From positions 37,495,564 through 37,559,563 of the forward strand of contig NC_080561.1 in the NCBI RefSeq assembly GCF_030253575.1: DNA of 64,000 bases, written 5' to 3'. Position 1 is the first letter of the stretch; each line of letters starts with the position of its first letter. The notes under the pieces are model-generated. The model ran no database searches, was not told the origin of the DNA, and saw only the letters and a list, made by a program, of their open reading frames with translations. The translations under genes were made by a program, and so were the position numbers. The stretch comes from Rhododendron vialii (taxonomy: Eukaryota; Streptophyta; Magnoliopsida; Ericales; Ericaceae). Positions 35,846-48,805 of the stretch are shown here, piece after piece.

Positions 35846-38800
35846 TTTAACAGAGCTCACATAAAGGGGAAGATTAAGAGAGTTTATGTGCATTGGATCC
35901 GTCGCCTGTAAGATACCTTTGCTCTCTCTTGTCTCTCACTCCCCCCACACGTGTAGTAAATGTTTATTTAGAGTGTGATAAATTGAAGATATGAGGCTAT
36001 TTCTCTCACACACTATTGGCATACAAAAAGCCGCGACCGCGGACTCGGATTTTTCTGCAGCGGTGGAGCTGCAGAGGTTGCGACGGGGACAACCGAACGA
36101 TCGACGGATGTACTATTAAGCTGATGCTTGTCTTGACTACTTCGCAAACAAAGTCCACGAGCGGAACGATGGTTTCTTATACCAAAGCTTGTTTTCATCA
36201 TTTTAGGTGTATTAGAAAATGCAGTTTTTTAACGAGAGTAATTAGAAGAGATAGCTAAGGGATTTGTAGGTAGAGCGTGAACATCAAAATAGTTGTGAAA
36301 TCTTGTGTGCATTTAAATGAATGGTTAAATTACTTAACGATTTAGCCGCCTTTGCATTCTAGTAGTTACTATATACATCGATGAATGCTACAAATTGGGA
36401 AAATCAAAATATCCGTATTAATGTGCACGTGAGATTATATAAACTCCTGGTTATATTTTACAGCAAACCTTATTAGTCTTCGATCGCATAATGGTCGCTA
36501 AAGAGCCCCACATGGTACTCACTCAAGTACCGTTTTTCTTAAAGTACGTCGAGAATGCCAGATAAACTCGCATATCTTAAGGAAAAAAAAAAACAAATCC
36601 TTTTTATGGGATTTTTGAAGACTCTTTAACAGCCATTGTGCGACTGGAGACTAATACGGGGCCTAAGTTATACTAAATACTTTGATAGTTTAAGGTGATC
36701 TGTGGTCAAGTATAGAATTGTGTTGTAGGCCAGGGAAAATTTCGGAAAACGTGATAGTTCAGGGGGGAAAGATGTAATAAAAGGGCCCTTCTTTTATGAT
36801 GTCTCCATCTACAACGTTTAATGCATCTATGCACGTGGTATGGGTACATAGGCCATAGTGGGGGGGACCAATCTCTGATGTGAAACCCTCTCATTTTCTC
36901 GGGATATTTTTTTTGATCCGATTCTCGCGATATTACTAATCCTTTCCTTTATCTTGCAAACATGGGTGCTGTCCTCGTCCGGGTCGTCTAATTTCGGCAA
37001 TGAACGACTCAAATTTCATCTTAACAATGAACGGATAGACGTTTGAGATTATTCGGCTAAGATGAAATATGAGCCGTCTATTGTCGAAATTGATGACCCA
37101 GATGGGTGTTGTACCTTATGGGACAATAGGGTCCCCGAGTTCAGTATTTTTCAAGAAAACTCTTCTCACTTAATTCTAAAATTTTATTAATTTATAGAAG
37201 CTTTATTCTTATCTGGAAATTGAGCGATTAAAAAATTATTTTTAGATAAGTTGGGTCTGAGATCCTTTTGGGTCGAGACTTTGTATTAAGTAATTTGGAA
37301 GCTTATTGTTTAAATTTATATAGTAAATATTAGCAATTTTACTACAAATTTAAATATGCTTGTACTAAAATTGGAACTCTGTGATCTCAAGTAAAATCTA
37401 GGACTGTAATATAAATAAACTTAGTTCCACATCTTGCAAACACCCTCATAATATACATATTCAGATGATATTCTTCCTATGCTCTCCTTCTTCCTTTTTT
37501 TTGTTTTTGTGACATTCCCCTCCTTTTATGTCGCACTATTTTAGCATGTGCATTTGGTTTTTTATTCCAACGATTATGATAACTTGACACTACATCAATC
37601 AAACAGCGACAATGTGGTCAGAGGTGGGGATGGCGGTTGTGCCATTCCAGGCAGCAACAGAGGCTGATTTCCCAAGTCGCGGTGGTGGCAAGAAAGTGTC
37701 TTTCTGATGACGGGGCTATTAGGGTTCTTGAGGACTGCTTGGGCTGTTTTTTTATGAGCTGATTGTAATATCTGGATTTTTTAGACCTATAGGAGTACCG
37801 TGTTTGGGCTTCGGCCCAACGGGTGTCCTTAATTGGCTTCTTACCAATCGTCGGTTTTGGGTCTCGGATTGGGCAGATGACTAAACTTTGAGCATAATGT
37901 TATTTCCTTGCTCCTATTAGTCTTGAGCATGAGCATGAAATTTTTTTGCTGTTAAAAAAGAAGAAGTGAGGCTAGCAATAACCACATAAAGCCAACCCAA
38001 GGAGACTAATTCACTTTTCTGTTGGGCAAGATTCAACCTCTCAATTGAGGGTGCTCATTGTTTTATATCATTTGCATTTGTTTTCTTGTTCTTGATTGGA
38101 CAATCATGGGCAACAAAAGAAAATATAATACTACGTAAGATATAGCCTATCTAGTTGTAGTTGAGAAAAAAAATGCTCTTGTGAACAAGCCTTGATGTAT
38201 TTTAGCAGTATTTTAATTATATGTGACGTCAAATATAGGACAAAGAAATGGGACAAAATGCCGGCCCCTACATCTCACATGGGCTTATTTGAATGGATTC
38301 AAAAGGATAAGGACTAATACTATAGAATTATAAATCAAACATTCAAGGAATCTTAAATTTCGGATAAGTGTGTGTAAATTACCATGAGTTTTAGTCAAGC
38401 TGAAAATATAATAATTGTTGATATTTTAGAGAATTAAATTACCAGTGCTCGGTATCTACATACAATTTGAATGTTTTTTTGGGTGTGGGTTTCAATACCT
38501 ATGTAAGCGCTCGTACAAAATATTTGTGGTTATGTAATTTTTCATCTACAAATTCCTAGTGGTGATGATATGTATAAATATACGTGTGTAAATTGAAAAA
38601 TAATTCTGACACTCCACTTTTTTACGCTAAAAGACAAGATTTGGAGAGTTATTATAAAAAATTAGAGCGCCAAAATTATTTGCAGTGTAAATTATGTGAT
38701 ATAAAAATTTGATAGCAATTTTTATCGTTTTGGCAACCTAGGATCCTTCTCCCCCAACTCCAAATGGAATCGAAGATTATCTATAGAGTTATTGCACTTT

Positions 38801-39740
38801 TTGATGTGACTGATAAATCATAGTAATTGGATGCATTCACAAACATCTATCGAAAGATTATCTATAAATTATTAATTGTTTATATTTTTATATTTCGAAG
38901 ATTATCTATTGGTCAAAAAGTGTGTTATTTTTAATTATTTATATTTTTCATTATGAGAGTTAAAAAATATGCAATATAAATCATATTTGATAGATTTTAA
39001 TTAATTTTATTAAACAAATTTCTGAAATCACATAAAATTTCATAAATCGAAAGATATAAACATTTTAAAATTACACGGAGTTCCAAAAAGGTCACTCATT
39101 TGGGAACGGAGGTTCTTGAATTCTCTACTCTCGATGTGCATGACTTGCCACCGAAAACGAAATTAGTTGAGATACGTGTAAGTTAGCTCGGACACCTCTC
39201 TAACTGTGAGGAAAAAACCATCCATCTTTCTCTGTCTGTCTGTCTGTCCACGATTCGTCAGAATATCGTGATACGAGAAATGGACGGTATGTTAGACGAA
39301 AAAGGTCCCAAGCATAAAGCGGCGGGGCCACAAGCCGAGTTACATTGTTTTCAACGTCAGAAATAGGAGTAGCCATTAACCTGGAAAGCCTATCCTACGC
39401 TCCTGTAACTTGCGTGCAACAGACGCTCCAGCCTTTTCGGGGCTGTCTTTCTTCTGAGAGATTGTTGTATTGAGGAATATGTGGGAATTATCTCGGGTTT
39501 CCTCATAAAATTATACGTATAATAATCTGAGAGTATCGTTACGTAATACTTTGAGGATTTGGGTCAACACAACACGTGTAGTGCGGTCGATTTGATTATT
39601 CATCTCAGCAATTGATGGCTTAAATTTATAAGCTCAGATTCTGTTTGTGTCGAGATGGACGGCCAGATGCCATTCTATAGCCCGGATCACTTTTCAATCA
39701 CTTATTTTTGTGGGGTTTTCCACTAAATATATGAACCTCA
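35841..39740. other. Gene-poor AT-rich region
   Basis: No gene is visible. A foldback-like element resembling 32685-32876 lies at about 36960-37140, ending GGGACAATAGGGTCCCCGAG. Around 37610-37970 is a GC-richer stretch ending in TGCTGTTAAAAAAG that could be a LINE 3' end, but I could not find a reverse-transcriptase motif. A dispersed terminal motif lies near 39163-39192. The 38.1-39.1 kb part is very AT-rich. Confidence 0.5.
36960..37140. mobile_element. Diverged relative of the 32685-32876 foldback element
   Basis: It shares the right-end block GGGACAAYAGGRTCCCCGAG and the inner pattern of a repeated GCCG/CGTT motif read in both directions (TTCGGCAATGAACGACTC against GAGCCGTCTATTGTCGAA). 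No clean flanking duplication is visible. Confidence 0.5.
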
Positions 39741-40824
39741 TAAGAATGTGCGATATAACTCAAAACATTGGAAATTGTTTAAAACATTTGATGTGCCAAA
39801 AATAGTGTATCATAATTGGATTGTCATTCGGTGCCCTAGCTCTTCTCCACCGCACATAGATGTGAGTACTATACACGTACTTGTTTTCGGATCCACATTA
39901 GTATGTGATGGAGAAGAGCCTTGGCATCGCCAATGTAATTTCTATATGCACATATTTCGGTCCATAAATTCTGTCAAAGATGTGTTCAAAATTATCCTAG
40001 CCATGACGTGTCAATTCTCATCATTTTACGAAGCTCACGTGTATCAGACAGTTTCGAACACAATCGCGCTCAAATTCGTACTAGCAACATTTTTTTTGGA
40101 TGTGGGATTTTATTTGCAAAAATGCTACTTGCACAACCGTTGTGTTGGTTGTGTATGTAATTCTGACTGTCCAGATGTATTTGGACGGTCTAGATTTTAA
40201 AAAAACTCTTCCAAGGAAAAGTTTAACTTTTATGGGGAAGAGTTTGAGCGAATCCTGGCCATTTATTACAGCAACGGATAGCTAGAGATTGGTTGTGTGT
40301 TGTATTTTACACAACTGTTGTGTCTGTAGCACTTTTGTTTTAGAAGCTTTCTTTTTGGTAAATAATTTACTAATTAAGCTGAGTTTAATAAATGATTTTT
40401 GCAGTTATTTAGGATTATGTACGCTTATGGTAAACAAATTACTTTTGCATCGTTTTACCTTTTTTGGTACATAATTTACTAAGCCGAGTTTAGTGATTAA
40501 TTTACAATCACTGAGGTTGGTAATGTATGTTAATTGTACCATTAAGGCAAACTAATGGTTTCCGTTAATGTCTTTTGTGATTAAGAGAGATTAAATCATA
40601 GTAATAAAGAGGGAGGTATAAAATGGGAATCCGGGCATTCATTTTTGGTGCAATGGGGTTTTAAGAAAATGTGAGAAAAAAAAATGAAGAAAATAACAGA
40701 AAAAAGACATTTGAATCGAACGCTACAGCAAAATAATTCATACTACCTTCGTTTCAATTTGTATCTTAATTTCAAAAAATTGTCTATATTTTACAATTTA
40801 AAATACTTTTTCCGACTATTTGAT

Positions 40825-40896
40825 TGAAGGAAAATATGATGTATGAACCATTATAAAATATGAAGGAAAATATGATGTATGAACCATTATAAAATA
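40825..40896. repeat. Perfect 36-bp tandem duplication
   Basis: Two identical 36-bp units beginning TGAAGGAAAATATGATG lie head to tail. Perfect identity in otherwise decayed AT-rich DNA indicates a recent slippage or repair event. Confidence 0.9.
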
Positions 40897-41261
40897 AGAA
40901 CCACCAACACTTAGATGTGTTTCATTAACAAAAATAAGAACCTTAGCAGAATCGGATCTTAATCCACAAACCAATTTATGATATAAGGGACAATCTTAAC
41001 CAAATACTTTTTGACCCACCAAAGAGTAACTAATTCCAGATTCCTAGAAAATGAAGGTTTAGAAAATGAAGGTAATTTCAAGCTTCAAAATCATGTGTTT
41101 ACGCAAATAATTTTTCTACCAATATGGATATTTTTTTATAGATCTCATTGAGATCTTTTAAACGGTAAAAAAAAATTAAAAAAATATTTTTTATTTTTAT
41201 TATATTTGAGCTTGAAATTACCTTTTTTTTGAAAAATAAGGTTTAAAAAGAAAGCGAAACG

Positions 41262-41695
41262 GAGAGGATCAGGATTTTCTCCGGTCGCTGAAGGGACTAC
41301 TCGGTCCTGTCCAGTCTCTTTCGAGCCCTTTTTAGGTCCGTTTTGATGATCAAGAACATTGATATTTTAGACTTCGTCGAGAACATTAGTCACGGAAAGA
41401 CTCATGTTAATCGGATACTGTTTTTTCTATTCTCGAAAACATATTAATCTCTAACAAAAATAGGTTTAAAAAATATTGCAACATATATTGGATAATAAAA
41501 ACTCATTTTTTTTATAGGTAAATGCATTTCAAAAGCACATTTAACGGTATCAATTATCATGAATTTTGGCATTCCTGATAACATTCTCGACGAGCTCTAA
41601 AATATCAACTATTCCGATCATGAAAACGGCCCCGAGAAAGACCCGGAAACATACTGAACAGGACCGTCTCCAGTCCCATGGATCCTGATCCTCAC
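41262..41695. mobile_element. Large foldback MITE
   Basis: Two arms of about 125 bp are imperfect inverted repeats: the left arm starts GAGAGGATCAGGAT and the right arm reads GTGAGGATCAGGAT from the other strand. Both continue with shared CCTGT, TTTCGAG/TTTCTCG, CCGTTTT, GATATTTTAGA and CTCGTCGAGAA blocks. A lone arm-like copy occurs near 57460-57520. I see no convincing flanking duplication. Confidence 0.75.
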
Positions 41696-42056
41696 TAAAA
41701 AGTAATGTCCCTAAAATAAACTCTCGTGAGGCCGGCATGATTGCACATATGCATATGTCACATCCAAAAGTTTCATTATTTTACCTCCATTGCCAACCCG
41801 AAATTTAATTAATGAATCTCCACTTGGTATTTTGTATTCGTATGTACGTAGGAATACTAGGAATAATCTAGCATTAGCGAATACAATTAACATATTCTGA
41901 GTAGATACAATCGTTTCGATATGCTATGGTTCGATCACAGGGTTTAAGAAAGAGTAAAATGCCGTTTCTAGTATTGTAGGGAGTACTAATTTTGTTGAAT
42001 TTTTGGACCTTTAAAGAGATACAATTGTTGATCCCGCCCTTATTTTTAAGTATTAA

Positions 42057-42949
42057 GGCTCTGTTTGTTTGGGTGTAAAATATTTTTCGGTGAAATATTT
42101 TACCTTTTCCGGTGTTTGGTTGTGTAAAAAATTAGGAAAACCATCAATTGGATGAAAATGATTTACTCTTAAATCTTCTGTAAGTTATTTTTCGAAATGA
42201 ACATACTGCAATTCTCACTGCTCAGTTTCCTCGATCGCCAGTCCTGATCCACGTTCAATTCCAATATTTCTAGATCTCTCCACCGTTTAAGTCCCCATTG
42301 TAGGATTTCGTAAGAAACCCTAAACCCAAGAACTCATGTCAAACCATTGAAGAAAATAATACCGGATGTGTACCTGTTGCCATGGAGGATGAAAACCTAA
42401 GTGCGTGGTTATTCGTCTTCCGCCCCCAAAACCATACTCTTGATTTTTTACCTTAATCTCACACTGGGATGGTATGAGAAAAGAGGCTAGGGCTGGAGTG
42501 GGGACCTTGACCACTTATTTATAAACCCTGGTTCCTTCATAGCCCATCATAATAGATGGAACCATATTGGACCATTTAATTAGTCTCTACATATAAAATA
42601 AGTCCGCACCACTTAATGCACGTGATATGACCCAAATACGTGCTAATAGAGACGTGTCCATTACCCGGGTCATATTTATTGAACGATCACAACCTTATGG
42701 GTAATACCGACATCACTCAAGCCTTATTCGACAACATACAATATTTAATTTTATAATCTATGTAGGCCCATCAACAGAAAATTGCTAACACCCATCCCTC
42801 TCTCTACACTATTTTGTTGATTTCTGAAAATATTTTAAAGTGCCAATCAAATACCGAAAAATAAAAATTTGAAATTTATTTTCTGAAAAAACATTTTACA
42901 TGAAAAATATTTTACATTGTAAATATTTGACATCGAAACAAACGGAGCC
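42057..42949. mobile_element. Tourist-like (PIF/Harbinger) non-autonomous element
   Basis: The 893-bp element has ends GGCTCTGTTTGTTT and, from the other strand, GGCTCCGTTTGTTT, each followed within 25 bp by a TAAAATATTTTTC-like block. It is flanked by TAA on both sides (42054-42056 and 42950-42952), the three-base duplication of Harbinger elements. There is no transposase frame. Partial copies of the right end occur in the actin intron near 62540 and 62940. Confidence 0.78.
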
Positions 42950-43139
42950 TAAGTCTTGACAAACATTCAAATAAGTAGTAGAATGGATTTGTTATCTGAA
43001 TATTTATAGCAACGGATGATCCCTTTTCATTAGTTCGTTAGAGCAACTCCAATGGTGAGTAAAAAAAAAGGTCACAAATATGATTCCATTCTACACCATT
43101 TTGTGGGTCATCTTTTTTCTAAAGCTCACTTCTTGGAAG

Positions 43140-43509
43140 ATTTGAGGTCACATATTTAAGGCTCTAAACGAATCAAGCTACTTAAGTTTGAGTTTGTATT
43201 CGTTCGTTAAAAGCTTGTTCAAGATTGATTTGCTACATGAACAAACCAAGCTTAAACATTTTTTTGAAGTTCGTTAAGATTTCAAGCCAAGCTTGAACAA
43301 GCTACTACTCGACTCGTTCGGCTTAGTATGTATAAGAAATTTAAGCTACTTGAGATCGGCTCGTGTTTGACTTGATTGAAGCTCGTATGAGATTGGCTCG
43401 TCTCATAAACAAGTTAAGTTCGAACATATTTTTGAAGCTCGTTAAAGTTATTAAACCAAATTTAATTAACTACCTGCTTGGCTCGTTTGGTTTGTTTATC
43501 ACCCCTACA
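43140..43509. mobile_element. Decayed repeat with a hAT-like right terminus
   Basis: The stretch is built of alternating AAGCTTGAAC, GGCTCG and AAGCTACTT blocks in both orientations and ends ATCACCCCTA, the same terminus as the hAT element at 12953-13800. A similar GAGCCGAGC-rich stretch lies at 51365-51660. The left end is not clear. Confidence 0.5.
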
Positions 43510-43885
43510 GCACATATTTGCTTTTATGTGAAGCCAATATCCAGAGTTGACATTTCCGTCCCTCCCAGATAGAGGCGACTTCGACTTGCAAGAAGTTATC
43601 GATTCTCCATACTTCTTCAATTGACTGTCCACAGAGGCTGTGCTGCATTCTTTGTAACTCGACCAGAGGATATTCCTCTCTTCATTCACCGGAAAAGTGT
43701 CAAAGACTCGGCTGAAGTGGTATCCCCGGAAATGGGGGCTGATCTTACTAGACGGCATGTAAGTTGGAATTGAAATCTCTGGTTTCACCCCAATGAATTT
43801 GTGGGCATGGAATTTGATGTCTGCAATTGCGATGGGGCTTGGCAGTGGGATTCCAGAAGTCGGAACCTCGTATTTTCTTCAGTTC
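43510..43885 (-). pseudogene. Unidentified coding-like fragment
   Basis: A minus-strand frame stays open for over 120 codons and has protein-like composition: VPTSGIPLPSPIAIADIKFH, HKFIGVKPEISIPTYMPSSK, HFRGYHFSRVFDTFPVNEER and [16 protein letters not shown] is higher than in the flanks. There is no start codon at its left edge, and the frame is cut at 43509 by the terminus of a transposon-like repeat. I do not recognise the family. It may be an exon of a gene broken by that insertion. Confidence 0.3.
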
Positions 43886-45091
43886 CGCTGATTTCCGGAA
43901 AATAACAAAAGGGTAATGGTTGACGGCACCGATTCGTTCGTTACCATTGCTGATTGATCATGGCGGTAAAATTGGTGTACAATCTTGTGCTCACCAGTTG
44001 ATTCATTTTTTGTAGTATGTGGTATAGAACAGGGGATTGTAACAGGGAAGATGTAGCCCTGTTTTGTATAATTGTGTATATTATGAGCATTAGAGAAATT
44101 TCCAAGGGTATTTCATAAATGTTGCTTTTCATAGGAGAACAATAAAGACTGCAATTGATGAAAATGTGTGTTTACTAGCTCTTCCTGTGTTTCAATCCTT
44201 GTGCTTCCGGTAGGCAAAATCCTACAGTACTTCTCCTTGTGTTGCGAATTTTAACGTTGATTGTATCTATTTTGAAGATGTCAGGTTCTCCTCAATTTGA
44301 ACCGATCGGATGTCTTCCACCTCACATTCTCTCCTCTCATTTTGTTACGAAAAAGTTCGCATCGCCTTAGCACGAACACAGCTGTATCAAAAGCAAACAA
44401 CGAACACAAATCAACAATTGAGAGTAATTACTCGGCAAGACAAATCCATATCATGTAGTAAATTGAACACAAGAAAGAAAATGGATCTCGTGTGTGTGTT
44501 TGAGCAATTGAACAAGAAAGACCAGCAACATGCCACACTTCAACTCATCCGTTAGACGTTATCATAAATGGACAGATTCAAACAGCTACTTTAATAGAAC
44601 TCAATACAGCCCTCCGCTAAGCACTACAAAGTGCAGTCCTTTACTGATTATTGGATTCATAGGTAAAAATATAGTAATTCAAGCCAAGGAACAAATGCTC
44701 TCTCCCGTACTTGGGACTACAACAACTAAGTCTGCAGCGATTGAATCCTGTCGAAATCTATGTTCTACACTATTCCTCCGTGAAGACAATTCTACAACAG
44801 TCCTGCATTTCATGAACAATTGATATTAGACTACAAACGAACTGTTTATTAATCTACAACTTACAAATAAAAACAACCAAAGAAAGAAAACCACTCAAGC
44901 TTTTGCCCTCGCAAAGGAAACAAACTGCCCTATTTGGGTGGGCAAGGACATGAAAAAATGGAACCAACCATAACAAAAATGAAACATGACATGTAACGGG
45001 ATTTGATTGGATAGTCACCGCTAGTCAAGACCGGGAAATTTCAAAGCTGTGTGCTGCAGTTATAATGTCAGATTTTGGGAAACTTCCCATG

Positions 45092-47520
45092 CTATTTTTG
45101 CTTCTCTGCAGCCTGCTCAGAATAAAGGACAAAATTAAGATAGATAATACACCAAACTAACCATATTTGCCCATTACCTAGAACAACATGAAACTTGGCA
45201 AGCAAAAAGAAATATGTTGTGTGACAAGGAACATTTGACATGCAGTGAGCCAGCATAGGCCAAAATCAAGACAAATAAGGAACTACTACAAAAAACATAC
45301 TCTATATAACTCTCACAATCTTCACATAACAATGCACCGTCCAAATGAAAACTATGTGATGAAAATCCCCAGCTCTTTTATTTTACCCAAATGAACAGAA
45401 CAATAGCAGAAGCACTGACAACAAGCATCCTTATCTCATCTTCATGTTCTCTGAAGTCCTAAAATAAGAACATCACATATCTATACTAGACAAAAAGTAC
45501 TTCCAGACGCAAGAGGTCAGGTATGAGACAGACCCCCTTCCCGATCTCGATCATGCCTAGAGAGACCCAATCTCCATTTCTACCTCACTTGTACCCTTAG
45601 TTGCACAAAGTGGGGACGGGAGAGGGAGCCTGGCCAGGAGAGCGAAGATTGTTAAAGCTCCTCGTTTGAGAGCTTTGGTGGGAGTGTTTAGGAACAATTC
45701 CATAGAACTACAAATATATAATCTACAAAAGTACAATTATATTTCAAAAACCGAATAACTTAGCGAAAAATAAAATCAGTACTAACTCCACAATTACATG
45801 AAGTACAGTGAACTGAAATATACATAGAAGGACTTTGTACAAAATCTGTACTTCCAACTAGAGGAGTGTTTCTATATTATAGAAATAGGCAATGATGTAG
45901 TTTGTACAAAACATAAACCACCAAGTATGGTTTTATTGAAATAAGTAAATACAATGTTTACACTAGTACCTGAGCAGATTTAAGTTAATATTATCGTATT
46001 TTCATATCAGTACTTCATATTTTCTGTTAGTATCTTTCTTTTGTTTCTTTGGGGATTTTCATGCTTGGGAGGTTCTACTCTAGTTATGAGCGGGCTCTTT
46101 TTCAATGGGAGCAAGGTTCTTAGGGGATTCTGACTTGGAGTGTGGAAGCGAGGATCTAAGGTGGCTTCGCCACCAGGGTAGGAGGTTCCAGCAACTAAGC
46201 TTACCTATACCTGAGCTGGCCCAACCCTGATTAAGCATTACAAATGATGTCAGGTCAATGAACAATCTCAAAATGAAGACAAGAGAGTTGCAAATCTCGC
46301 AGGCCAACTCAATAACATTATGACAGTATTGTGGACATTGATCTTTTCTTCACTGCAGCTGCTCTCATTGACGTGTGCCTAGACTCATACATATTCATGT
46401 CATCCACGTATTCTTACATTCACAATAGCCTAATGGTAATAGACAAGCCAAATCAAATCTGAGATTGTTAATGTGTGGACGGGAGGATGGGAGGGAAAGT
46501 GAAGGTGACATGCACAAACTTTTTGCATCATTTTCTTCAATACTGAGTCTTCAAATAATTGGTGCCCAGCACCCACAAGATTACTCAGCTTTGGACCCTC
46601 AGGTTCTGCGTGTTTAAGGGGGCTTGAAAAAGCAGTAGTTTTGGCTGGATCAAGAGGCAGGACCAGTAAAGGACTTGAGAGATCTCCACACACACTACCG
46701 GTAGCAGCAACCTGCAGAATGAACAAATTGGTCCAATCAATCATACAAATCCTTGGTAACTATCACAAAACTAATGGAAATGATACCAAATCCTGAGTGC
46801 CACCAGAGAGAGCAGTCAACAGAAGTTTATAACGGACTAACAACTTACAGCTGCATCTTTAGACGCCATCACAACAAGTGCAGAGCCTCTTTTCTTGGAA
46901 CTCTTGATCACTACATCTTCAACCTCACCAAACTGCTCAAACAACTCCTTCAGTCGTTGAGCACTATAATCCTCACCAATCTTCTCCCAATACACCTTAA
47001 GCACCTTCTCCTTGTCCAAACCGCTACCACCACCACCTTTACTCTCCCTTCCGCCAACTGCTGCATTCTCCGTTCTCCGTGGATTCGTTGATGCAACTTT
47101 ATTGGCATGTTGGGCACGAATTCTAGAAATCTCTTCATGGAGTTTCCTAGTAATTCGCTCTTCTTCCTCCTGAGCTTTTGTTACAGGGTCAGGAGCAAAA
47201 GCAGCCTTCTCTCTTTCATCAAGATCAGACATCATCTTCCGTCGCTTGGAGCCCTGCTGTGATTGGTGGAGAGCCTTCTTACGTTTAACACGCATGAGAT
47301 CGTCAAATAATTTCCTAGCTTTTTCATCCTTGAGAATAGCGTATGAAGCATGGAGCTGATGGAAGTCGGCGTTTGCATTGCGGTCATCTGGCCTCTTGTC
47401 CGGGTGTAATTCCAAAGCCTTCTTTCTATAAGCTTTTGTAATCTCTTTCTCTGAAAGATTGGCTCCTTCTTCACCAGATGGCAAACCCAGAAAAGTATAG
47501 TGATCGAACTCATCATCCAT
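45092..47520 (-). CDS. DNAJC17-like J-domain protein with C-terminal RRM
   Basis: Three coding exons join to 294 residues: 47520-46849, 46711-46520 and 45112-45092 (the last encodes AAEKQK and stop). A J domain spans about residues 1-75 with the HPD motif in ALELHPDKRPDDR. A basic, coiled-coil-like middle follows (KRKKALHQ, EEEERITRKLHEEISRIRAQ). An RNA-recognition fold begins near residue 170 (VLKVYWEKIGEDYSAQRLKE, FGEVEDVVI, KKRGSALVVMAS). This order matches DNAJC17/Cwf23, a spliceosome-associated co-chaperone, so a nuclear splicing role is likely. The start at 47520 gives the family N-terminus MDDEFDHYTFLGL. A leader intron is likely from 49134 to 47542: donor after CTCGTCAG, acceptor TTGTAG. 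The leader near 49262-49323 is GA-rich on the plus strand, so CT-rich in sense. Confidence 0.93.
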
Positions 47521-48668
47521 CCTGCCCACGCGATTGTGACACTACAATTAGAGAAACCATTATTCTTTTATCAAGACATACAAATAAAAGTCCAAAAACA
47601 TGTGAAAAGTATTTTGCCCGTTTTAAACCCATACTGATCAAAAGTTCATAACGTGCAGTAAATTAGACTCCTGACAACTTCCGAAAATCAAACTGTAATC
47701 AAAGATCACCAGTTCAACCATGAAGTTAACCGGAAGGTCCGGAATAGACTTTCGGTGTTGTAACCAGTAACCACACCATGTAAATATTACTAGTATCAAA
47801 GATGCACTGTTTCACGCAAAACCTAAGTTTTATCAAGTATTTCCCTCTCTCTTATCCCAGAGTAACAAAGCATGGTACTGAAGCCTAAAATCAAAATTAA
47901 ACAAGCTCTCCGAATTGTTCTATCAAAGATTCATTGTTTCATTAAAAAGGCAACTAAATTTTCTCAAGTATTTATTTTCCTCGTGTCCCATATTAAAAAA
48001 GCAAGGTAATGTGCCTAAAATCACAATTAAACAAGCTGTCCAAAACAAGTAGTATTCAAGTACACAAGTACATGTCTCTGGACTGCATAACAATTATAAT
48101 GGTCCAGTTCAAAAGAACAGAATCAACAAAATAACGCAAGACTAGATAGAAACAGATAATCCACATTGAGGAGGTATTGTATTACGAAAGGTGATCAACC
48201 CTGCTATATCCAATCAAACCAAATTTAACCCATAAAGTGGTCTAATTTTCACTTGTTGATGGAAAAGAAGTATTAGACTGAATACCACTTACCAACTTAC
48301 GCAAATGCAACAAGGTAGTTAACCGAAACAATTCAATGGACGAAATTACCATTAAACACAGATTTATAGACCTGACTAAGAACAGAGACAACAAGTATAA
48401 CTTTGGAACAGAGACGGTAAGTATAATCCCGAATAGCTGGATAATAAAAAGAGGATGAGGGCTGAACTGTAGACAAGATTCACAGTATACGACAAGGAAA
48501 TCTAAGATTACGCCTCGGAATCCAAGCGTGGAAAAATACTATGCAGAAAGCACTTATCAGGTATCACGACTAAAATTTGTAAGCCTAATATTGAATTGGA
48601 ACAGCACATAAAATAATATCAAGTCATGGATTTTTTTCCAAATCCTTCAACTTGTAAATGATCAGCAG

Positions 48669-48805
48669 TAGAGGTGTCAAATGGGCCGTGCCTTCATGCC
48701 GTGCCTAGAATTTGTTGTGTCGTGCCCATGCCCTTTCGTGCCCGGTTAGAACCGTGTCCAGCCCACTTCCGTGTCTTGCCAGCCCAACCTATGTGACACC
48801 TCAAA
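48669..48805. mobile_element. Short hAT-like MITE in the DNAJC17-like leader intron
   Basis: The ends TAGAGGTGTCA and TGACACCTCAAA are inverted repeats of a type common in plant hAT elements. Flanks ATCAGCAG (48661-48668) and ATCAACAG (48806-48813) match at seven of eight positions. The interior is rich in GTGCC/CGTG blocks. Confidence 0.65.

Larger units (their letters stand above)
39741..45091. other. Gene-poor region with foldback and Tourist-like elements
   Basis: No complete gene is visible. It contains a perfect 36-bp tandem duplication (40825-40896), a foldback (41262-41695), a Tourist-like element (42057-42949), a decayed element ending in a hAT-like terminus (about 43140-43509) and an unidentified coding-like stretch (43510-43885). 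Frames at 39748-40200 and 44310-44823 have no family motif. Confidence 0.5.

Noticed and set aside
37610-37970. Possible LINE 3' end with an A-rich tail
   Set aside because: No reverse transcriptase or RNase H motif was found, and the A-run alone is not enough.
44310-44823. Two overlapping plus-strand frames downstream of the DNAJC17-like gene
   Set aside because: There is no conserved motif and no splice context; they are probably 3' flanking sequence.
46080-46307. Minus-strand frame of 75 codons between the DNAJC17-like exons 2 and 3
   Set aside because: It lies within the intron of a well-supported gene and has no motif.
46321-46360. An alternative last exon of the DNAJC17-like gene near 46330-46360
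   Set aside because: The acceptor gives either an immediate stop or an unrelated tail, whereas 45112-45092 restores the family-like AAEKQK ending in frame.
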